DNA of 64,000 bases from Blastococcus fimeti (GTDB taxonomy: Bacteria > Actinomycetota > Actinomycetes > Mycobacteriales > Geodermatophilaceae). Below the pieces are notes generated by a model. The model was not told where the DNA came from, searched no databases, and was given only the letters and a program-made list of their open reading frames with translations. Made by a program: the position numbers and the translations under genes. Location of the stretch: positions 496,001 to 560,000 of the forward strand of contig FNAW01000002.1 of the NCBI GenBank assembly GCA_900102115.1. The letters are read 5' to 3'. Below are positions 53,998 through 62,890 of the stretch, piece after piece (position 1 is the stretch's first letter; each line of letters begins with the position of its first letter).

Positions 53998-55913
53998 GCC
54001 TGGGCGCCGTCCACCCGCTCGGCGACCTGCTGCTCGCGCCGCTCGCCGAGGGTCGCGCTCCACTCGGTGATCCGGCGGGCGACGTCCTGCTCGGTGAGGC
54101 CGACGTCGGCCAGCACCTGCCCGCGGCTGCCGTGGTCGAAGAACTGCTGCGGCAGGCCGAGAGCGCGCACCGGCACGTCGATCTCGCGGTCCTGGAGCGC
54201 CTGGGTCAGGGTCGTGCCCACACCCCCGGCGCGGCCACCGTCCTCGACGGTGACCACGAGCCGGTGGCCGGCTGCCAGCGCCACCAGCTCGTCGGAGACC
54301 GGGAGCACCCAGCGCGGGTCGACGACCGTGACCCCGATGCCGTGGTCGGCCGCGCGCTCGGCGGCGGCCAGGCACGTCGGGACCATCGAGCCGACGGCGA
54401 CGAGCAGCACGTCGTCACCCTCGCCCCGCCGGAGCACGTCGACCGGGCCACGGCGCTCCAGGGCCGGCAGGTCCGGCGGCAGGACGCCCTTGGGGAAGCG
54501 GACGACGGACGGCCCGTCGGAGATCGCGACGGCCTCGCGCAGCGCCTCGCGCAGCGTCGCCTCGTCGCGCGGCGCGGCCAGGTGCACGCCGGGCACGATC
54601 GACGCGATCGACATGTCCCACATGCCGTTGTGCGAGGCGCCGTCCTCACCGGTCACGCCGGCGCGGTCGAGCACCACGGTCACCGGCTGGCGGTGCAGGG
54701 CGACGTCCATGAGCAGCTGGTCGAACGCCCGGTTGAGGAACGTGGAGTACACGGCGACGACGGGGTGCATCCCGGCCATCGCCAGGCCGGCGGCGGAGGT
54801 CAGCGCGTGCTGCTCGGCGATGCCGACGTCGAAGGTGCGCTCGGGGAACCGCTCGGCGAAGGCGGCCAGCCCGGTCGGGTGCAGCATCGCCGCGGTGATG
54901 GCGACCACGTCGGGGCGCTCCGCGCCCACCCGGACCAGCTCGTCGGAGAACGCGTCGGTCCAGGGCCGGCCCGTCTTGCGCACGCTGGCGCCGCTGTCGG
55001 GGTCGAAGATCCCGGTCGCGTGCCAGGCGTCGATCAGGTCGGTCTCGGCCGGCGCGTACCCGAAGCCCTTGGTCGTGACGGCGTGCACGATCACCGGCCC
55101 GCCGAACGAGCGGGCCCGGCGCAGCGCGGACTCCATGACCTCGATGTCGTGCCCGTCGACGGGGCCGACGTACTTCATGCCGAGGTCCTCGAACATGCCC
55201 TGCGGGGACAGGACGTCCTTGAGGCCCTTCTTGATGGCGTGCAGCGCGTCGTACAGCGCGGAGCCGACGACCGGGGCGCGGTGCAGCGCCTGGCGCACCT
55301 GCAGCAGGGCGTTCTCGTAGCCGGGGCGCAGCCGCAGGGTGGCCAGCGCGTCGGCGACGCCACCGATGGTCGGCGAGTACGAGCGGCCGTTGTCGTTGAC
55401 CACGATGACGACCGGCCGGTCCTGCGCGGCGGCGATGTTGTTCAGCGCCTCCCAGGCCATGCCACCGGTCAGCGCGCCGTCCCCGATGACGGCGACGACG
55501 GGACGGGAGTCACCGCGGATGGCGAAGGCCTTGGCCAGCCCGTCGGCGTAGGAGAGCGACGTCGAGGCGTGGCTGTTCTCCACCCAGTCGTGCTCGCTCT
55601 CGGCCCGGCTGGGGTAGCCGGACAGGCCGCCGCGCTGGCGCAGCCGCTCGAAGTCCTCGGTCCGGCCGGTGAGCATCTTGTGCACGTAGGACTGGTGGCC
55701 GGTGTCGAAGACGATCGGCTCGCGCGGGCTGTCGAACACCCGGTGCAGGGCGATGGTCAGCTCGACGCAGCCGAGGTTGGGGCCGAGGTGCCCACCGGTC
55801 TTCGCCACGCTGGTGACCAGCGCGTCGCGGATCTCCGCGGCGAGGACGGGCAGCTGCTCGGGGGCCAGCGCGCGGAGTTCCTCCGGGCCGGAGAGCGATC
55901 GCAGGAGCGACAC
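53994..55913 (-). CDS. dxs: 1-Deoxy-D-xylulose-5-phosphate synthase Dxs
   Basis: First enzyme of the MEP isoprenoid pathway; 639 residues. N-terminal His in [12 protein letters not shown], ThDP motif [16 protein letters not shown] to VVNDN, and the catalytic Glu in [14 protein letters not shown] are all visible. Transketolase C-terminal domain follows. The GTG at 55913 has GGAGAGG about 12 nt upstream. Downstream overlaps the thiamine-binding MTH1187-family gene. Confidence 0.97.
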   Translation of the reverse strand: MSLLRSLSGPEELRALAPEQLPVLAAEIRDALVTSVAKTGGHLGPNLGCVELTIALHRVFDSPREPIVFDTGHQSYVHKMLTGRTEDFERLRQRGGLSGYPSRAESEHDWVENSHASTSLSYADGLAKAFAIRGDSRPVVAVIGDGALTGGMAWEALNNIAAAQDRPVVIVVNDNGRSYSPTIGGVADALATLRLRPGYENALLQVRQALHRAPVVGSALYDALHAIKKGLKDVLSPQGMFEDLGMKYVGPVDGHDIEVMESALRRARSFGGPVIVHAVTTKGFGYAPAETDLIDAWHATGIFDPDSGASVRKTGRPWTDAFSDELVRVGAERPDVVAITAAMLHPTGLAAFAERFPERTFDVGIAEQHALTSAAGLAMAGMHPVVAVYSTFLNRAFDQLLMDVALHRQPVTVVLDRAGVTGEDGASHNGMWDMSIASIVPGVHLAAPRDEATLREALREAVAISDGPSVVRFPKGVLPPDLPALERRGPVDVLRRGEGDDVLLVAVGSMVPTCLAAAERAADHGIGVTVVDPRWVLPVSDELVALAAGHRLVVTVEDGGRAGGVGTTLTQALQDREIDVPVRALGLPQQFFDHGSRGQVLADVGLTEQDVARRITEWSATLGERREQQVAERVDGAQA

Positions 55914-56042
55914 GGTGGGGTGTCATCCTCTCCGTCGGCGGCAGGTGCGCGGCAGTGCGTGCACACCGCCCGTCAACTGTACGTGCGGTCGTGGATCTCT
56001 TCCGGTCGAGAGCCCGCCCTGGACGCACCTCACAGCGATGTC

Positions 56043-56429
56043 CTAGAGCCGCGGTACCCAGCGCTCCCCGCGCAAGGCCCCGGCGACGACCTCGACGCCG
56101 CGCGCCGCGGCGGCCAGCCGGGCGCCCTCGCGCTCGTAGGCACGCATCGCCGCCTCGATCGCCTCGGCGGGGAGCTGGTCGGCGAGCTCGACCCGGACGG
56201 TTCGCCAGCCCGCGCGGGCCGCCTCCAGCCCGGCGGCGACGTGGTCGGCGGCGAACCGGGCCAGCAGCACGGGGTACCGGCGCAGCACCTCGTGCGCCCG
56301 GTAGTCCGGCGGGACGAGGTCGAACAGCCAGGCCACGGCCGTGCGCTCCCAGTCAGGGGCGCCCTGGGGCCGGACCTCGTCCGGCCAGCCCGGCGGCACC
56401 GTCGCGTCCACCGCACCAGTGTGCCGCAT
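56043..56429 (-). CDS. Hypothetical protein, 128 aa, behind an SOS box
   Basis: No family is recognised. It is alpha-helical and rich in Ala, Arg and Glu: AVAWLFDLVPPDYRAHEVLR, LARFAADHVAAGLEAARAGW, YEREGARLAAAARGVEVVAG. No signal peptide is seen. A perfect LexA box lies 3 nt before the ATG at 56429, so the gene is probably DNA-damage induced. If transcription starts inside the box, the true start could be the GTG at 56411. It lies downstream of the DUF4177 gene and upstream of dxs. Confidence 0.7.
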   Translation of the reverse strand: MRHTGAVDATVPPGWPDEVRPQGAPDWERTAVAWLFDLVPPDYRAHEVLRRYPVLLARFAADHVAAGLEAARAGWRTVRVELADQLPAEAIEAAMRAYEREGARLAAAARGVEVVAGALRGERWVPRL

Positions 56430-56432
56430 CGG

Positions 56433-56448
56433 TCGAACAGATGTTCGA
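56433..56448. promoter_or_regulatory. LexA (SOS) box TCGAAC-N4-GTTCGA
   Basis: TCGAACAGATGTTCGA on the plus strand, a perfect match to the actinobacterial LexA consensus. The only gene starting beside it is the one at 56043-56429. No other copy was found at uvrA or uvrB in this window. Confidence 0.85.
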
Positions 56449-56468
56449 CCGGCACAGGACGAGGGACG

Positions 56469-56699
56469 CTATGACTCGCTCTGGCGCTTGAGCCAGAACT
56501 GCTCGAACCCCCAGGTCCCGGCGCCGCTGGAGTGGTAGCTGACCAGCTCCCACCCTTGGGCGCCGAGCTGGTTGAGCACGGTGCTGGTGTCGCCCTGCTG
56601 GCGTTCCGACGCACCGCCGGGGAGCTTGACGCTCACCCCGGCCCGCTCCGACTCCGCATCGTTGGCTGTGATGACCGAGGCGTATTCCCACGTGGGCAC
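56469..56699 (-). CDS. DUF4177-like small protein
   Basis: Protein of 76 residues: PTWEYASVITANDAESERAG at the start, and LNQLGAQGWELVSYHSSGAG at about 45-64. The LNxLGxxGWELV pattern is the DUF4177 hallmark. The function is unknown. The GTG at 56699 is preceded by TACCGT with 6 nt between, so it is probably leaderless and separate from the downstream gene. Confidence 0.82.
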   Translation of the reverse strand: MPTWEYASVITANDAESERAGVSVKLPGGASERQQGDTSTVLNQLGAQGWELVSYHSSGAGTWGFEQFWLKRQSES

Positions 56700-56705
56700 C
56701 CCTGA

Positions 56706-56711
56706 ACGGTA
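56706..56711 (-). promoter_or_regulatory. -10-like hexamer TACCGT of the DUF4177 gene
   Basis: Ends 6 nt before the GTG at 56699; leaderless start proposed. Confidence 0.5.
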
Positions 56712-56770
56712 GCCAACCGTCTCTCCGCGGGTGATTCCGGGCGTGAGCCTTGCCGCCACCCTGCGGGTCT

Positions 56771-58075
56771 TCAGGCCGGGACCAGCAGCGCGACGCACTC
56801 CACGTGCGCAGTCATCGGGAAGGCGTCGAACCCGCGGATGCCGGCCAACCGGTAGCCGGCCTCGCCGAAGGCGGCGACGTCCCGGGCCAGGGCGGCGGGG
56901 TCGCAGGCGACGTAGACGACGGCCCGTGCACCGGTGCCGGCGAGCAGCCGGCTCACGGCCGGGCCCGCGCCGGCCCGCGGCGGGTCCAGGACGACGACGT
57001 CGGGCGGGGTGCCCAGCTCCTCGAGCAGCTCGCGCAGCCCCTCGGCATCGACCTCGCCCTGCCAGACCTCGGCGTGCGGCAGGTCGGCGAGGTTGGCGTC
57101 CGCGGCGGCGCAGGCGCCCGGGTCGGACTCCACGCAGACCACCCGGCCGGTCTCCCCCACCACCGGCGCCAGGGCTCCACCGAACAGCCCGGCGCCCGCG
57201 TACAGGTCGAGCACCGTCTCCCCCGGCCGGACGGCGGCGAACTCCGCCACCGCCCCGACGAGGGCGTCGGCGGCGGCGGGGTGCACCTGCCAGAACCCGG
57301 TGCCCTCCACCTCCCAGTCGCGCCCGCCGGCGCGCCGCTCGGCCCGTGTGGCCGGCTCCTCCGGCAGGTCGCCACCGGGCCGGACCACGCGGCTCGACGT
57401 CGCCCGTCCGGCGCGGTCCAGCCGGCTGGTGGTCACCGCGCCGGTGGAGTCGATGGACACGTCGACCGCGCCGGCGCCCGGCCACGTCCGCCCCAGCACG
57501 GCCTGCGCGGCCGGCTCGACGGTGATCGGGCAGTCGTCCAGGACCACGACGTCGTGCGAGCGGTGCCGGCGCAGCCCGGGCGCACCGGTGCGGTCGACGG
57601 CGAACCGGGCCCGCGAGCGCCAGCGCAGCGGCCCGCCCGGGAGCTCCTCCACGACCACGTCGACGTCGTGGAGCCGGGCCAGCCGGGCCAGCTGCTCGCG
57701 GACCACGGCAGCCTTGAGCCGGCGCTGCTCGGCCGGGTCCACGTGCTGCCAGTCGCAGCCCCCGCACAGGCCGGGCCCGCTGTAGGGGCAGGGCCGCTCG
57801 ACCCGCGACGGCGAGGCCTCGAGCACCTCGACCGCGTCCGCGCGGCAGAAGCCGGGGTGCCGGTCCTCGGTCACCCGCACCACGACCCGCTCGCCGGGCA
57901 GGCTGTGCCGCACGAAGACGACCCGTCCCTCGTGCCGGGCCACGCAGTGACCGCCGTGCGCGACCGGGCCGACGGTCACCTCGAACTCGGTGCCGGTCCA
58001 GCCACCGCCGCGGTCCGGCCGGGGGCCGGCCGCACGCGCCGGGCGGGCCGGCCGGCGTCCGCGGCGCTCAGCCAT
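56771..58075 (-). CDS. Class I SAM-dependent RNA methyltransferase with TRAM domain (TrmA/RlmC-D family)
   Basis: Probable 5-methyluridine RNA methyltransferase of 434 residues. The N-terminal TRAM-like region is about 28-90. An iron-sulfur-type cysteine cluster follows (CPYSGPGLCGGCDWQH). The catalytic core has VLDLYAGAGLFGGALA (motif I), VVLDPPRAGAG (motif IV) and the terminal nucleophile Cys in YVACDPAALARD. ATG 58075 overlaps the permease stop (58068) by 8 nt, so they are co-expressed. From memory it is the counterpart of Rv2689c. Confidence 0.9.
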   Translation of the reverse strand: MAERRGRRPARPARAAGPRPDRGGGWTGTEFEVTVGPVAHGGHCVARHEGRVVFVRHSLPGERVVVRVTEDRHPGFCRADAVEVLEASPSRVERPCPYSGPGLCGGCDWQHVDPAEQRRLKAAVVREQLARLARLHDVDVVVEELPGGPLRWRSRARFAVDRTGAPGLRRHRSHDVVVLDDCPITVEPAAQAVLGRTWPGAGAVDVSIDSTGAVTTSRLDRAGRATSSRVVRPGGDLPEEPATRAERRAGGRDWEVEGTGFWQVHPAAADALVGAVAEFAAVRPGETVLDLYAGAGLFGGALAPVVGETGRVVCVESDPGACAAADANLADLPHAEVWQGEVDAEGLRELLEELGTPPDVVVLDPPRAGAGPAVSRLLAGTGARAVVYVACDPAALARDVAAFGEAGYRLAGIRGFDAFPMTAHVECVALLVPA

Positions 58076-60104
58076 AGGGGGTCGAGTCGAGGTTGTCGTC
58101 GGTCAGCCCGCGCCGCAGGTCGCCCGGCGCGGGGCCGCCGCGCTCCCCGCCGTCCCGCCCCAGCGAGCTCTCCAGCTGCCACGGCACGGTGGTGATCATG
58201 ACGCCGGGCTGGAACTGCAGGCGCGCGCGCAGCCGCAACGCGCTCTGGTTGTGCAGCAGGTTCTCCCACCAGTGGCCGACGACGTACTGCGGGACGAAGA
58301 CCACGACCAGCTCGCGCGGGCTGTTCCGGCGGATGTTCTTCACGAAGTCGATGACCGGCCGGGTGATCTCGCGGTACGGCGACTCCAGCACGGTGAGCGG
58401 CACGGGGATGTCGAACCGCTCCCAGGCCGCCTGCACCGCGCGGGTCTCGGCGTCGTCGACGTTGACGGTGAGGGCGGTGAGCTCGTCGGGCCGCGTGGCC
58501 CGGGCGAAGGCGAGCGCGCGCAGCGTCGGCTTGTGCACCTTCGACACGAGGACGACGGCGTGCACCCTGCTCGGCAGCGTGCGGGCGTCGCCGTCGGGCA
58601 CCAGTTGCTCCGAGACGTGCGAGTAGTGCCGGTTGATCCCCCGCATCAGGCCGAACAGGACGGGCATCGCCACGATGACCAGCCACGCACCGTGCGTGAA
58701 CTTCGTGATCACGATGATCACCAGGACCACGGTCGTGAGCGTGCCGCCCAGGGTGTTGATGATCTGCGAGCGGCGCATCCGGCGGTGCTCCAGCGGGTCC
58801 TGGGTCGCCTGCATCTCCCGGTTCCAGTGCCGCACCATCCCCCACTGGCCGATGCTGAAGCTGGTGAAGACGCCGATGATGTAGAGCTGGATCAGCCGGG
58901 TGACGTCGGCGTCGAAGGCCACGATCAGCAGCATCGCGAAGCCGGCGAGCAGCAGGATGCCGTTGCTGAACACCAGCTTGTCGCCGCGGGTGTGCAGCTG
59001 CCGGGGCATGAAGCGGTCCTGCGCGAGCACCGACCCCAGCAGCGGGAACCCGTTGAACGCCGTGTTGGCGGCGAGCACGAGCACGAGCGCGGTCGCGGCC
59101 TGGATGTAGAAGAAGCCGACCGAGGTGTCCCCGCCGAAGGTCGCGGCAGCGAGCTGCGCGATGACGGTGCGCTGCGGCTCGGTCTCGCAGTTCGCGAAGC
59201 CCTCGAGGTCGCAGGGGTGCTCGACGTACTTGACGTCGCTCATCAGCGCCAGCGCCGTGACGCCGGCGAACATCGTGGCCGCGATGCCGCCCATGAGCAC
59301 CAGCGTCGCCGCGGCGTTCCTGCTCTTGGGCGGGCGGAAGGCCGGGACGCCGTTGGCGATGGCCTCGACCCCGGTGAGCGCGGTGCAGCCGGACGCGAAG
59401 GCGCGCAGCGCGAAGAACAGCAGCGCCAGGCCACCCAGCTGCGTGTACTCGGGCTCGGGCGAGACGGTGTACTGCGCCGTCTCGGCGACCAGCCCGCCGT
59501 CGCTGAAGAACCAGCGGACCAGACCGGTGCCGATGAGGATGAAGATGCCGGTGATGAAGAGGTAGGTGGGTGCGGCGAACGCCTTGCCGGACTCGCGCAC
59601 CCCGCGCAGGTTGGCGGCGGCGAGGAGCGCGACGAGGACCACGGCGATGAGCACGCGGTGCTCGTCCAGCCCGGGGAACGCCGAGATGATGTTGTCGGTG
59701 CCGGCCGACACCGAGACGGCCACGGTGAGCACGTAGTCGGTGAGCAGCGCGCTGGCGACGACGAGCCCGGCGAACTGCCCGTGGTTCTTCATCGCGACCT
59801 CGTAGTCACCTCCGCCCGAGGGGTAGGCGTGCACGACCTGGCGGTAGCTGAGCACCACCGTGACGAGCAGCAGCACGACGCCCGCCGCCAGCCACGGCGT
59901 CAGGTAGAGGAACGCCGTCCCGGCGAGCGTCAGGACGATGAGGATCTCCTGCGTGGCGTAGGCCACGGAGGAGAGCGGGTCGCTGGCGAAGATGGGCAGC
60001 GCGTACCGCTTGGGCAGCAGGGACTCGCCGAGGCGGTCGCTGCGCACGGCACGCCCCAGGACGAGGCGTTTCGGGAGTTGCCCGAGGTCGGACAGCGTGG
60101 GCAC
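58068..60104 (-). CDS. APC-superfamily permease, KimA-like (probable K+ transporter)
   Basis: Integral membrane protein of 678 residues with about 12 helices and a C-terminal soluble domain (about 480-640). The N-terminal ASDPLSSVAYATQEIL and SYRQVVHAYPSGGGDYEV motifs match the APC family that includes the high-affinity K+ importer KimA of Bacillus. Divergent ceoB/ceoC K+ regulators on the other side support K+ transport. The GTG at 60104 has TACCAT 7 nt upstream (leaderless). It may be another type of cation or amino-acid carrier. Confidence 0.82.
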   Translation of the reverse strand: MPTLSDLGQLPKRLVLGRAVRSDRLGESLLPKRYALPIFASDPLSSVAYATQEILIVLTLAGTAFLYLTPWLAAGVVLLLVTVVLSYRQVVHAYPSGGGDYEVAMKNHGQFAGLVVASALLTDYVLTVAVSVSAGTDNIISAFPGLDEHRVLIAVVLVALLAAANLRGVRESGKAFAAPTYLFITGIFILIGTGLVRWFFSDGGLVAETAQYTVSPEPEYTQLGGLALLFFALRAFASGCTALTGVEAIANGVPAFRPPKSRNAAATLVLMGGIAATMFAGVTALALMSDVKYVEHPCDLEGFANCETEPQRTVIAQLAAATFGGDTSVGFFYIQAATALVLVLAANTAFNGFPLLGSVLAQDRFMPRQLHTRGDKLVFSNGILLLAGFAMLLIVAFDADVTRLIQLYIIGVFTSFSIGQWGMVRHWNREMQATQDPLEHRRMRRSQIINTLGGTLTTVVLVIIVITKFTHGAWLVIVAMPVLFGLMRGINRHYSHVSEQLVPDGDARTLPSRVHAVVLVSKVHKPTLRALAFARATRPDELTALTVNVDDAETRAVQAAWERFDIPVPLTVLESPYREITRPVIDFVKNIRRNSPRELVVVFVPQYVVGHWWENLLHNQSALRLRARLQFQPGVMITTVPWQLESSLGRDGGERGGPAPGDLRRGLTDDNLDSTPYG

Positions 60105-60111
60105 GGCGGCG

Positions 60112-60117
60112 ATGGTA
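60112..60117 (-). promoter_or_regulatory. -10-like hexamer TACCAT of the KimA-like gene
   Basis: Ends 7 nt before the GTG at 60104; leaderless start proposed. Confidence 0.4.
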
Positions 60118-60274
60118 CGGACGGCGGGGGCCCGCCCGGGGCCGACGGGCTGTACCGCTCCTCACACGGGTGAGGCGGCCAGGTCGCGCCCGGTACGGCG
60201 CCGGTCACGGGTGTAGCTTCGCGCCCGATGCGCGGGCGGACGGCCGCCGGCGCGCTGTCCCGTGGGAGCTGCAC

Positions 60275-60943
60275 GTGCACGTGGTCGTCATGGGCTGCGG
60301 TCGGGTCGGTTCCGCCGTCGCCCGCCGGCTCGAGGAGGTCGGGCACAGCGTCGCGGTGATCGACCAGGATCCCGCCGCGTTCCGCCGGCTCGGCCCCGAC
60401 TTCGGCGGGCGCCAGATCACCGGTCTAGGCTTCGACCGGCAGACGCTGCTCGACGCCGGGATCGACTCGGCCGGCGCCTTCGCCGCGGTCAGCAGCGGTG
60501 ACAACTCCAACATCATCAGCGCGCGGGTGGCCCGCGAGACCTTCGGCGTCCAGCACGTCGTCGCCCGCATCTACGACTCCAAGCGCGCCGAGGTCTACGA
60601 GCGGATGGGCATCCCGAGCGTCGCCACCGTGCCGTGGACGGTGAACCGGCTGATCCGCGAGCTGCTCTCGGTCAAGGTGAGCGAGCTGTGGCGGGAGCCC
60701 ACCGGCAAGGTCTCGCTCATGCGCATCACCGTCACCGAGGGCTGGATCGGCCGCCGGCTGACGGAGCTGGAGGCCGCCACCGGCGCCCGCGCCGCGTGGC
60801 TGGTGCGCTTCGGCGAGTCCCAGCTGCCCACGGCCTCGACGATCCTGCAGGACGGCGACCAGCTCGTCGTCGCCGTGACCGACGAGATCACCGGCCGGGT
60901 GCACGAGGCCGTCGAGCGCGGCCCCCAGGGAGGCGAGCACTGA
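60275..60943 (+). CDS. TrkA-family K+ channel/transport regulator (CeoB-like)
   Basis: Cytoplasmic K+ uptake regulator of 222 residues. Rossmann RCK-N with glycine motif MGCGRVGSAVARRLEE (about 5-20) and Asp in VAVIDQDP. RCK-C domain is at about 140-215. The frame is open from 60170, but the GTG at 60275 has GGGAG 6 nt upstream and gives the canonical N-terminus MHVVVMGCGRVG. Its TGA overlaps the ATG of the second TrkA gene (TGATG), so they are coupled. Confidence 0.92.
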   Translation: MHVVVMGCGRVGSAVARRLEEVGHSVAVIDQDPAAFRRLGPDFGGRQITGLGFDRQTLLDAGIDSAGAFAAVSSGDNSNIISARVARETFGVQHVVARIYDSKRAEVYERMGIPSVATVPWTVNRLIRELLSVKVSELWREPTGKVSLMRITVTEGWIGRRLTELEAATGARAAWLVRFGESQLPTASTILQDGDQLVVAVTDEITGRVHEAVERGPQGGEH

Positions 60944-61623
60944 TGCGCGTCGCCATCGTCGGTGCCGGCGCCGTCGGCCGGTCGATCGCCGGCGAGCTGC
61001 TCGGCAACGGGCACACCGTGATGCTGATCGAGAAGGACCCCCGCAAGGTGCGCACCAAGGCGGTGCCGGGTGCCGAGTGGGTGCAGGCCGACGCCTGCGA
61101 GGTCTCCTCCCTGGAGGAGGCCCAGCTGGCCACCTGCGACGTCGTCGTGGCGGCCACCGGGGACGACAAGGCCAACCTCGTCGTGTCGCTGCTGGCCAAG
61201 ACGGAGTTCGCGGTCAACCGCGTCGTCGCCCGGGTCAAGGACCCGCGCAACGAGTGGCTCTACACCGAGGCGTGGGGCGTCGACGTCGCCGTCTCGACCC
61301 CGCGGGTGCTCGCCGCCCTGGTCGAGGAGGCCGTCACCGTGGGCGACGTCGTCCGGCTGATGAGCTTCCGCAAGGGCGCGGCCAACCTGGTCGAGATCAC
61401 CCTCGCCGAGGACACCCCGTGGGTGGGCCGGGCGCTGCGCGAGGTGCCGCTCCCCCGCGAGACGGTGCTGACCGCGATCCTGCGCGGCGAGCGGGTCATC
61501 ACGCCGTCCCCGGACGAGCCGCTGGAGGCCGGGGACGAGCTGCTGTTCATCACCCACGCCGAGGTGGAGGACCAGCTGAAGACCGTCTTCGCCCCGGAGG
61601 CGGACGGCGGACGCACCGCCTGA
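60943..61623 (+). CDS. TrkA-family K+ regulator (CeoC-like)
   Basis: Second RCK protein, 226 residues: MRVAIVGAGAVGRSIAGELLG (N-terminal Rossmann) then VMLIEKDP, VVVAATGDDKANLVVSLLAK, and C-terminal GDELLFITHAEVEDQL. GGAGG lies about 10 nt before the ATG at 60943. With CeoB it probably forms a heteromeric regulator of a Trk/Ktr-type channel; no trkH/ktrB gene is in the window. A partner could be the divergent KimA-like permease. Confidence 0.92.
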   Translation: MRVAIVGAGAVGRSIAGELLGNGHTVMLIEKDPRKVRTKAVPGAEWVQADACEVSSLEEAQLATCDVVVAATGDDKANLVVSLLAKTEFAVNRVVARVKDPRNEWLYTEAWGVDVAVSTPRVLAALVEEAVTVGDVVRLMSFRKGAANLVEITLAEDTPWVGRALREVPLPRETVLTAILRGERVITPSPDEPLEAGDELLFITHAEVEDQLKTVFAPEADGGRTA

Positions 61624-62499
61624 TCAGGCGGGCGGCCGCTCCTCCGGCCCCTCGGCGGGGCCGGCCGCCGAGCGGTGCTGGTGCAGCCGGGACACGACCC
61701 ACAGCGTCACGACCACCTCGACGGCGGTGACCGGGACGCCCAGCAGCAGCGAGACGATGCCCAGGTCGGTGGCGTCGCCGCCCTCGCTGCCGAGGTACAG
61801 GTAGCCCTGCACGGCGGCCCGCAGGAGGAACACCGCGGCCCACAGCACGGTCAGCCACCCGTACGCCCGGACCAGCCGCGGGTCCTCGCGCCAGGGCCGC
61901 TCGGGTTCCGGGTCCGGCTGCGGCCGCCCGGTCGCCGGATCGCGCGGCGCCGGGTGCGCGGCGGCGCGGGCGCGGTCCACCCGGCCGCGCATCCCGGGGA
62001 ACGCCGAGCCGGGTGCGGCCATCGCCCCCAGGTGGCTCGGGGCCAGGAACTCCGCGATGACGCCCACGAGCGGACGGCGGAGGACGACGGAGCCCAGCAG
62101 CACCACGGTGAGGACGGCGTTGCGCAGGATGCCCGGGACGTAGAAGTCCCGGGCCTGGCCGGTGGCGGCCGCGATGGCCACCGCGACGCCGACGGCGAAC
62201 AGGCCGCTGACCGCCTGCTGCACGCTCTGCCGCCGGGCCAGCCGGAGCGCGAAGATCAGCACCGCGCTGCCGAGCGCGGCCCAGATGCCGGGCCGGAGCC
62301 CGGCGATGCCGTTGGCCACGATGAAGGCCAGGGTCGGCACCGTGGCGTCGACCATGCCGCGCCAGCCGCCGAGCTGCTCCAGCACCAGGTGCCGGTCGAA
62401 GACGAGCGGGGACGCGCCGGCGTCGTCGCCCGAGCCGGTCCGGCGCTCGTCGTCCGGGGACGGCACGGGGCCGCTCGAACTGCTCTCGTGCTCGCTCAC
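61624..62499 (-). CDS. DUF3159 family membrane protein
   Basis: Actinobacterial membrane protein of 291 residues and unknown role. The conserved block is LEQLGGWRGMVDATVPTLAF then IVANGIAGLRPGIWAALGSA; about five to six hydrophobic helices are visible. A variable, proline-rich cytoplasmic stretch (about 180-200) precedes two further helices. The GTG start is at 62499. It converges with ceoC; the stop codons are adjacent. Confidence 0.9.
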   Translation of the reverse strand: MSEHESSSSGPVPSPDDERRTGSGDDAGASPLVFDRHLVLEQLGGWRGMVDATVPTLAFIVANGIAGLRPGIWAALGSAVLIFALRLARRQSVQQAVSGLFAVGVAVAIAAATGQARDFYVPGILRNAVLTVVLLGSVVLRRPLVGVIAEFLAPSHLGAMAAPGSAFPGMRGRVDRARAAAHPAPRDPATGRPQPDPEPERPWREDPRLVRAYGWLTVLWAAVFLLRAAVQGYLYLGSEGGDATDLGIVSLLLGVPVTAVEVVVTLWVVSRLHQHRSAAGPAEGPEERPPA

Positions 62500-62512
62500 G
62501 GACGCCCGGCGC

Positions 62513-62890
62513 TCAGCAGGAGCCGAGCTCGTACCAGGGGTTGTAGATGACCCGCTTGCCGTCGAAGGCGGCGAACCGGCCGCGCGCGGTGAGCGTGCGC
62601 CCGGGCTCGATGCCGGCGATCCGTCGGCGGCCCAGCCAGACCAGCGTCACCGAACCGGACCCGTCGAACAGCTCCGCCTCGAGCGTGGGCACGGTCTCCC
62701 GCGGGGTGTAGACGACCGACTTCAGCCGGCCGGTCACCGTCACGACCTCGCCCTTGCGGCAGGAGCTCAGCGGCTCGCAGCCGGCGCTCGCCGACTCGGC
62801 GCGCAGTTCCTCGGCGTCGATGGTGTGGTCGTCGGCGGTCAGCCGCTGCAGGGTCCGCGACAACCAGCCGACCGGACGGGTCTCGGTCAC
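62513..62890 (-). CDS. OB-fold nucleic-acid-binding protein
   Basis: Protein of 125 residues with a central OB-fold: VVTVTGRLKSVVYTPRE, LEAELFDGSGSVTLVWLGRR and RTLTARGRFAAFDGKRVIYN. The N-terminus carries an acidic, cysteine-containing stretch. The GTG at 62890 overlaps the DUF3710 stop by GTGA. From memory the same place holds Rv2694c in M. tuberculosis. The nucleic-acid ligand is unknown. Confidence 0.88.
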   Translation of the reverse strand: MTETRPVGWLSRTLQRLTADDHTIDAEELRAESASAGCEPLSSCRKGEVVTVTGRLKSVVYTPRETVPTLEAELFDGSGSVTLVWLGRRRIAGIEPGRTLTARGRFAAFDGKRVIYNPWYELGSC

